NCBI GenBank assembly: GCA_025642075.2 | Contig: JAODUO010000153.1 | Coordinates: 588,501-652,500 of the forward strand | Direction of reading: 5' to 3' | From: Ridgeia piscesae | Lineage: Eukaryota; Annelida; Polychaeta; Sabellida; Siboglinidae | Length of the DNA: 64,000 nucleotides | Part shown: positions 27,401 through 36,400 of the stretch, piece after piece | Numbering within the stretch: position 1 is the stretch's first letter | Layout: every line of letters starts with the position of its first letter | Position numbers and translations under genes: made by a program | Notes under the pieces: generated by a model | Databases searched by the model: none | The model's input: the letters and a program-made list of their open reading frames with translations, nothing else | Told to the model about the DNA's origin: nothing

Positions 27401-30400
27401 TTGCTCATTGTGAAGCCTGGGTTGCAAAATTCTGTCGTAGGATTTAAATAAATTTGAGGAATCGCCGATGGTGTTTTATTTTCAGAAAAATATTACTATT
27501 AAACAGCGTTGTTGCAAAATACAATATGTATATATTTTACTATTTATGCACTTACAAAATCATATTGGCTATCCACTATCTATTGGCGTTGTACATTCTG
27601 TGTGTTTTATCAACACTTCCCCAGTCTAATTTCTGTGTGTGTCCGTGTTATCTGTGAGATCACAGCTTGGTGATTACAGCTAGGTGATCGACCGCATTCT
27701 GCAGTGCCGTGGGCAGTAGAGCAATTGTATATTAGCCAGTGTCACGGTTGGATGCACACCACGCACTGATCAACTAATGATAACTGGCCTCCGTGATTAC
27801 TAAACACGTCGCTTATATAAGTCAGAGTTTATGTAAAGGCACTGATCAAAGCATAGCAGAGTCAACACGTAAGAACTGACCGCGATGTGTCGCACTGGCA
27901 CGCAAGCAGCATGTGCAAACTGCGTGGGAACAAGAAATAAGATTACATCGAAATATTTATATCCGCTGGAATTGTGCAGTTTGTAGTGATTGCATCAGAA
28001 ATAGTATTTCATTGCAATGTTGTAAAGACGTGGCTAGATTGTTAGTTGATCGTGCGATGTGGAGAAGTAAATAGTGCTAATTTTCGTGTGTATGCCACAC
28101 GTATAATATGCACCCTCTCTTTAAAAAAACATTATGATATAATTTCTATATCACAATGTATAAAAGAACACAATCGCAGCCTGACTTTTGACATTAATTC
28201 CTGATTACCCGCTTCTAATATTTGGCATGAACCCTCGAGTCCAGGACAGATTCAGAACCAGCATTGCTGCTGACCTGTTGCGTGCTGGTGACTAGTGTCA
28301 GCACTGTGTCACTAGTGTCAGCACTGTGTCACTAGTGTCAGCACTGTGTCACTAGTGTCAGCACTGTGTCTCACTAGTGTCAGCACTGTGTCACTAGTGT
28401 CAGCACTGTGTCACTAGTGTCAGCACTGTGTCACTAGTGTCAGCACTATGTCAGTAATGTCAGCACTGTGTCACTAGTGTCAGCACTGTGTCACTAGTGT
28501 CAGCACTATGTCTCACTAGTGTCAGCACTGTGTCACTAGTGTCAGCACTGTGTCACTAGTGTCAGCACTATGTCTCACTAGTGTCAGCACTGTGTCACTA
28601 GTGTCAGCACTATGTCTCACTAGTGTCAGCACTGTGTCTCACTAGTGTCAGCACTGTGTCACTAGTGTCAGCACTATGTCTCACTAGTGTCAGCACTGTG
28701 TCACTAGTGTCAGCACTATGTCAGTAATGTCAGCACTGTGTCACTAGTGTCAGCACTGTGTCACTAGTGTCAGCACTGTGTCTCACTAGTGTCAGCACTG
28801 TGTCACTAGTGTCAGCACTGTGTCACTAGTGTCAGCACTGTGTCACTAGTGTCAGCACTGTGTCACTAGTGTCAGCACTGTGTCACTAGTGTCAGCACTG
28901 TGTCACTAGTGTCAGCACTGTGTCACTAGTGTCAGCACTATGTCAGTAATGTCAGCACTGTGTCACTAGTGTCAGCACTGTGTCACTAATGTCAGCACTG
29001 GGTAACTTGTGTTGAAGATTCATGATTGCACAACTAATTAAATTAGTGCTTGGCATAACTTACATTTTTTCATTTTGATGTCATGTTTAAGTTAACACCA
29101 AGTTCAATTCAGAATGCTATATGCAGACCTGTACGTTCAACTGTGAAGCATACATGTGCTGCATTCATCTTTATTTACAGTCACTACATTTGCATTCACA
29201 TGTTTAAACATAGAATCACACTTTTTAACACTTGGCTTGTGACATGAGCATCATTCATGTGATTCAGGAATGCCAGTCGTAAAGCCCTGGTGTCCCTAGG
29301 GGGCACCACATGTATGATGGTACGATTATGAACCCAATGCCATCTACACATCTATGTTATTATTACAAATACCTAGACACACCAGGCACCACATGTAATA
29401 CAAACACACCTCAACATTCCTATTCTGAGTTCAATCTGACAAAATGTGTTCCCGGTTGTAAAGCTTCCTGGTCTGTGCTTCCCACTCACTGCAGTGAAAT
29501 GATAGAGGTTTGTTGTTGCAGTGGGGTGGAGGAGGTCATGACCTGGTGTTTGTTGTTGCAGTGGGGTGGAGGAGGTCATGAGTCCATGACCTGGTGTTTG
29601 TTGTTGCAGTGGGGTGGAGGAGGTCATGAGTCCGTGACCTGGTGTTTGTTGTTGCAGTGGGGTGGAGGAGGTCATGAGTCCATGACCTGGTGTTTGTTGT
29701 TGCAGTGGGGTGGAGGAGGTCATGAGTCCGTGACCAGGTGTTTGTTGTTACAGTGGGGTGGAGGAGGTCGTGACCTGGTGTTTGTTGTTGCAGTGGGGTG
29801 GAGGAGGTCATGAGTCCATGACCTGGTGTTTGTTGTTGCAGTGGGGTGGAGGAGGTCATGAGTCCATGACCTGGTGTTTGTTGTTGCAGTGGGGTGGAGG
29901 AGGTCATGAGTCCATGACCTGGTGTTTGTTGTTGCAGTGGGGTGGAGGAGGTCATGAGTCCATGACCTGGTGTTTGTTGTTGCAGTGGGGTGGAGGAGGT
30001 CATGAGTCCTGACCGGTGTTTGTTGTTGCAGTGGGGTGGAGGAGGTCATGAGTCCATGACCTGGTGTTTGTTGTTGCAGTGGGGTGGAGGAGGTCATGAG
30101 TCAATGACCAGGTGTTTGTTGTTGCAGTGGGGTGGAGGAGGTCATGAGTCCATGACCTGGTGTTTGTTGTTGCAGTGGGGTGGAGGAGGTCATGAGTCCA
30201 TGACCAGGTGTTTGTTGTTGCAGTGGGGTGGAGGAGGTCATGAGTCCATGACCTGGTGTTTGTTGTTGCAGTGGGGTGGAGGAGGTCATGACCTGGTGTT
30301 TGTTGTTGCAGTGGGGTGGAGGAGGTCGTGACCTGGTGTTTGTTGTTGCAGTGGGGTGGAGGAGGTCGTGACCTGGTGTTTGTTGTTGCAGTGGGGTTGA

Positions 30401-33400
30401 GGAGGAGGATGTTGTCCTGTCGAAGGTGCAAGCTGATGCAGAGGAGGAGGATTTTTCTCTTGGAGGAATCATCCCCATCACTGACAAGATATTCGCTCCA
30501 CGCACTAAGGACATGGAGCAGGACTACTACATGCCACCAGAGTTGACCGGTAGGTGACACCAACGTGGTCAACGTCATTGGCTACGTCAGATATAATTGT
30601 TTTGTAATCATGCACAAAACTGATGTGAGTTACTTTGATGTTTACTGGGAAATCAATAAAAACCAGGAAAGGTCTAGGTTGAGGTCCAAAGGACTAAAAC
30701 ATTGTTGATAATAACATTTATCAACATATTATATTGATAAAGTTGGCAAATAATTTTGTTTTGCAAAGTTACGCAAGTTCTTGACAGATGTTTGCTGTCC
30801 ACGGAGCATGTGTCCAGATATAGTCAGAACAGTGTGAAAACATATTGACATATTGAGCTTAACAGGATATAAAGTGTTCTGATTTTGCACAGACATTCCC
30901 CGTTGTAGTGCCAACAAGAAATCTGTATTTGATCGAATCCTTCCACTGGCGGAATGGTGGAGTAGATAATAACTAATGACCAGTCTTGTTGTTGCATTCA
31001 TACAATTTGGCCATGTTTCTGGTCATCTCATATGAATGACCAGAGGAAACGCCAATTTGGTGATTATAATGAACAGACTAGGCAGTGACTATGATTCACA
31101 AAAATGCATTTCATTCATAACAAACTCAATGTATTGTCCAAATGACTTCAGGGCCTCTTGGCCCTAGTATATTTTACGTGTGGAGAAAGTACTAACAAGA
31201 AATCGACTGCACCTACCTACCTACCCTGGGTGCGCACCGTTGTCCCAGTATCTAGGTCAGGTTACGTGTCCTATATCCAAGACACCCCAGTCCCTTATTA
31301 TTATTATAACCTTGGTCATCTAGTCCAGTGATGACTTCAGGCAGTGTCTAGTGTCTACTAAAAGGTCCACCTACAAGTGAATGAGTGTCTAGACTTGATA
31401 TGTAGCACCTGTGAATGTCTGGTTTATATCCTAAAGAATCATTGTTTTATTTACTGTGTTCTTGTTATTGGAATTGTGCTGCTATTGCTGGGTTTGCACT
31501 TGTATTTATGGGCAATTGTTCAAGCAAAGAAGAACTTGTAATTTATATTTCACTGTAGTGTGTTATTGTTTTACTCTTATGCAGCTTTTTATTTTCACAG
31601 TTATTTAACGTTCATCTGGTGGAGCCACTGTACAAGGCACACTGTACAGGAGCAGTTGAAACTTAACATCACCATCACTGGATCTATTAGTCCTGTCCCT
31701 GTCCATCCATCTCTATGCATCTCTCCACCCGTCCATCCCTCTGTCTTAACTGTCCTCTCCCTCCCTCCCTCCCTCCCTCCCTCCCTCCCTCCCTCCCTCC
31801 CTCCCTCCCTCCCTCCCTCCCTCCCTCCCTCCCTCCCTCCCTCCCTCCCTCCCTCCCTCCCTCCCTCCCTCCCTCCCTCCCTCCCTCCCTCCCTCCCTCC
31901 CTCCCTCCCTCCCTCCCTCCTCTCTCCCTCTCCCTCCCTCCCTCCCTCCCTTCCCTCCCTCCCTCCCTCCCTCCCTCCCCCCCTCACTTACACAAAGAAA
32001 TGTCACCTGTCAACCAGTCTTGAATCCTGTCTCCAGTCATCACATTTACACACGCATGTGCCAACTTCACAGTTGGACAGTGTTTCTTCTGTTCAACTCA
32101 AATTATGTTGTTGCAGCTCTTGGCAACAACATTGTCAATGACTTGACACATCTTGCACCAACTGCCGGCGATGTCATGGTGCCGCTGTGCTTCCCGTCAC
32201 AAGGTACGTGTGATGTCACCTCACCAGGGATGACTTCCCATCCTGTCACGTCATCCTCATTACTTGTGGCTATATTTGATATTACAGGCGTTGAAGCATT
32301 TTATAGAATGATTGTATGTGCTTACATGTGTACACGTATATATGTTGACAAACTCAACGAGACCCCTAGAGTGCTCATGGTGACCTTTTGAACTCATGGT
32401 GACCTCATGTTTGTTGCAGCTCCATTCACGACCATGTTTGACGACATGTTCTTTGCTGGCTTTGACAAGCATCACAGCCAGAAGGAGGCGCCACCAGTGT
32501 ACATGTCAAGTGGCAGCGATGACATGAGTCACACCACGTCAACAAGCAGTCAGGACGCAGAGCCCATTGACACAGACAACACAAAGCAGACCTACCGTCA
32601 ACAGGACATGTCACCACTCACTGTTGACACTACCCCAGCCTATGTAAGTCACTCTTGACACTATCCCAGTCTACCAAAGTCTCAGTTGACACTACCCCAG
32701 CCTATGTAAATCACTTTTGACACTACCTGAGCTTTCTCATATCACTGTTGATACTGCATCAGCCTTCTTAGATCATTGTTGACACTACCTCAGTTTTCTT
32801 AAATCATTATTGACACTACCTCGGCCTTCTTAAGTCATTGTTGACACTACCTCAGTCTATTTAAGTCACAAAGTGCATCTTATGTCATATATCCACTTGT
32901 CTGCCTCCTTGTTATCACCAAGTAAGAAGTAAATTAACGGGATTATCCTTCAAAATGTGTCAAAATTTAAAGGTCATTGTGACTCGACACCATCTTTAGT
33001 TTAAATTTATCTTGGTGATTCTTGCTTTCGTCGTTGAATAACCAAAGAATGGAGATGATTAGGCGAAAACTACGGGTTTCCCAATGATGATGATGTACTG
33101 ACTTGAATCAGTATTAACCAGCCAATGGGAATCCATAACACTACAACACGAGGTTTCCACGCAAAGTGCAGGCTATGACTAGAATCGTATTCTGTATAGA
33201 AAGGGCAACTACAACTAGAATCGTATTCTGGATAAAACGGGTTAAGTTTCACAGTCAGCAGTCATGTGTTTTTGGTAAGCTGTGAATGCCCGTGTTGTAT
33301 CGATAACATATTCATTTGTTGCCCTCTCCAGAGTCCAGATGTCTTGAGCAGCCCCCCGAGTCTCATTGACGAGAAGGATACCTCCGCAATGATTGACCAA

Positions 33401-36400
33401 GCACAGCGGTCAAACGGGGGCAACACCCTGAGTCCAAGCTCTAACGTGTGCGACCAGATCGCCTCACTTACCACAGACGACATCGTGAGTACATCTGGAG
33501 CAGACACTATGTGTGCTTGAAATTCATAGCTTTTTATTGAAATTCCATATGAATCAGTGTAAGATTTTGCATTGGTTAACCAGCCTGTGGCGTTGATGTT
33601 GTGATGAGAGCAGCTACAAAGAACAGCCACGTCAAACTAAGTGTACTACCCAGTCGGTGTTGAGGATCTACCTAAACACAGAAATATTAGATTTAATCTA
33701 ATTAGACTCTCTGATGTAGGATTCTTTAGCAAAGTAGTTAATTAATGTACAAATGGTTTAATAAAATTAATTTTAAATCACCTTGTTATTTTATATTGGA
33801 CATCTTTCAAATATATTAATAGCCAGGTCACATATACATATGCAGCCACTGCACCTTCTTGTTAAGTTTCAGCAGGATTCAGTAAAACATTATTAACTGT
33901 TGGTCTGAATATTCCAACAAAATTAAATCAGGAATGTGTACATGTTGTAGGAGATAACTAGACATTAGATAGCTTTGATTGTTGAGATGTGAGTGGTTAT
34001 TTTACTTCCCGTGTCTGGTGCAGGATCTGGAGATGGAGCGGCGGGCTCCCTACATCCCTATGAACGGGGAAGAGGATCTCGTCTTCTCCATGTCAGCACC
34101 AGTGCCACTAGTTGACATTGACGATGACAATGGAATGAGGTAAAAGTGACACATCTTCTGTGATAAATGACACGCAAGGCATAAGCATCAGAATAAATAT
34201 TTAAACATTGTTTCTTCGGTGGAAACAATTTAATATTTTCTGTATTTATGCTGAAACAAGGGGTGTTGTACTGCAATGTTAGTCAATATCTTGTGATGGC
34301 ATGTGACAAGTTGTAGAATATGTGATATATTGTGACAACAAATAGTACTTATGACTGTGACAAAGACAGTGCCAGCGGCACTCAATGGGGCTGGACACAT
34401 CAAGAGACATTGAAGTGGTGTTTGTGTGAAACCTTCTGCTGAGGAGAGTAATGCCCAATGAAAGCTGGGTGGGTGTATTATAATAATTATTATACTGATT
34501 GCTTATAAGTTATTTTAGTTTCGTGCCAACAACTTGTATTGACACAACCTGTGTCACGTGATGCACTGTGGCACAGTGGTTCAAACATCACACTCTCAAA
34601 CAAGACATTGTCGGTTTGAACCTTGGGCCATTTCATTCACACTACATTGTGGCACTGGATACTGCGCTATATAAGAACCACCTTTTTTCATTATGATAAA
34701 GATATTGTTCTAACTGCAGATGCATGCTGGGAATCACCGAGTCCGTGTTCACACCCCTTCCGACCAACATCAACAGCAACAAACAGATACCTATACCACT
34801 GTCAGTGCAGCGACAAGAGGCCAACGAGAAACGCAGACAAACAAGTATGAACTCTGCACAGAACATATGTGTGCCAAAGGTCAAACCCCCTGTGACAGAC
34901 TGTCTAGAGACAGGCCCGCCCCTCAGTAAGATGCCTCGCTTTGATGCCTTACCGCCCCCACTGTGCGACAGGGCACCCCCGCCCCATCCCCCCAAGTCTC
35001 TGCTCGCATCTGCACTTGCGACAACTGTCACAGTCGTGACCACACAGCCCACACCGCCCAGGACTGTCTGCAGCTCAGGTGAGCATTTATGTTTGTCACA
35101 TAGTTCTTGTGTTTTAATTACATTTCATATATATTGAAAGTTTGAAACAAAATGTAATATAGAACAATTTGTGACAAAATATGTTCCTATATACTATATT
35201 TCATTTGCAGTGCATGTGACGGTGTGGTTGTATATATCTGCAACACTCTGGTAGTGTTGTGGTTGTGGTGTGTTGGAGCAGACATTGAAGATGTTGAATG
35301 TTCAGACAGACTGACTATTTGTGATTGTGGTATGTTCATACCGAGTGCTGTGGTGGTGGTATGTTCATACCAAGTGCTGTGATTGTGGTATGTTCATACC
35401 GAGTGCTGTGGTGGTGGTATGTTCATACCAAGTGCTGTGATTGTGGTATGTTCATACCGAGTGCTGTGATTGTGGTATGTTCATACCGAGTGCTGTGGTG
35501 GTGGTATGGTTATTGCGAGTGCTGAAGTTGCGGGGTGTTCGTTCCAAGTATGGTCATTTTAAATGCTGTGGTTGTGGTATGTTTACACCGAGTGCTGTGG
35601 TGTTGTTAATTCTGTCGTTGTGGTATGTTCATATTGAGTGCTATTGAATTGAAATTGATTTGGCATATATACAACATGCTGTGGTTGTGATGTGTGGGTG
35701 TGGTGCTGGCTCCAAGTGCTGTGGTTGTGTTGTGTTCACTCCAAGTGCTGTGATTAGTGTGTTCACTACAAGTACACGGGTTGTGTTGTGTTCACTCCAA
35801 GTCCTGTGACTAGTGTGTTCACTCCAAGTGCAGTGGTTGTGTTCCCTCTGAGTGATGTGAATAGTGTATGCTCACACAAAGTGCTGAGGTTAGTGTTCAC
35901 TCTGAGTGCTGTGGTTAGTGTGTTCACTCCAAATGCTGTGGTTAGTGTGTACACTCCTGCTGCTGTGGTTAGTGTGTTCACTGCTGCTGCTGTGGTTAGT
36001 GTGTTCACTGCTGCTGCTGTGGTTAGTGCGTTCACTCTGAGTGCTGTGGTTAGTGTGTTCACTCCTGCTGCTGTGGTTAGTGTGTTCACTCGTGCTGCTG
36101 TGGTTAGTGCTTTCACTCTGAGTGCTGTGGTTAGTGTGTTCACTCGTGCTGCTGTGGTTGTAGGCAAGGATGCGACTGAGTCAGTGTTGCTGAACCTGCT
36201 GGTGTGTGGTGAGGATGTCAACCACGGCTACCGCATCGACCCGAAGGAGAACGAGATCGCTGGTGTCTCAGAGGTAACTGTCACCCACACTTGACCACTG
36301 GTGGAGTCCCTCGTAGACCAACAGCTCACAGCATCCCAGTGGCTGTGTCACAGGTGTAGCAGACCAGATGTAATGTCAACGCATTCTTTCTCTTGTATCA

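Larger units (their letters stand above)
30550..32116. other. intron 8
   Basis: Holds a copy of dispersed repeat family 1 and the (CCCT)n tract; nothing coding. Confidence 0.7.
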
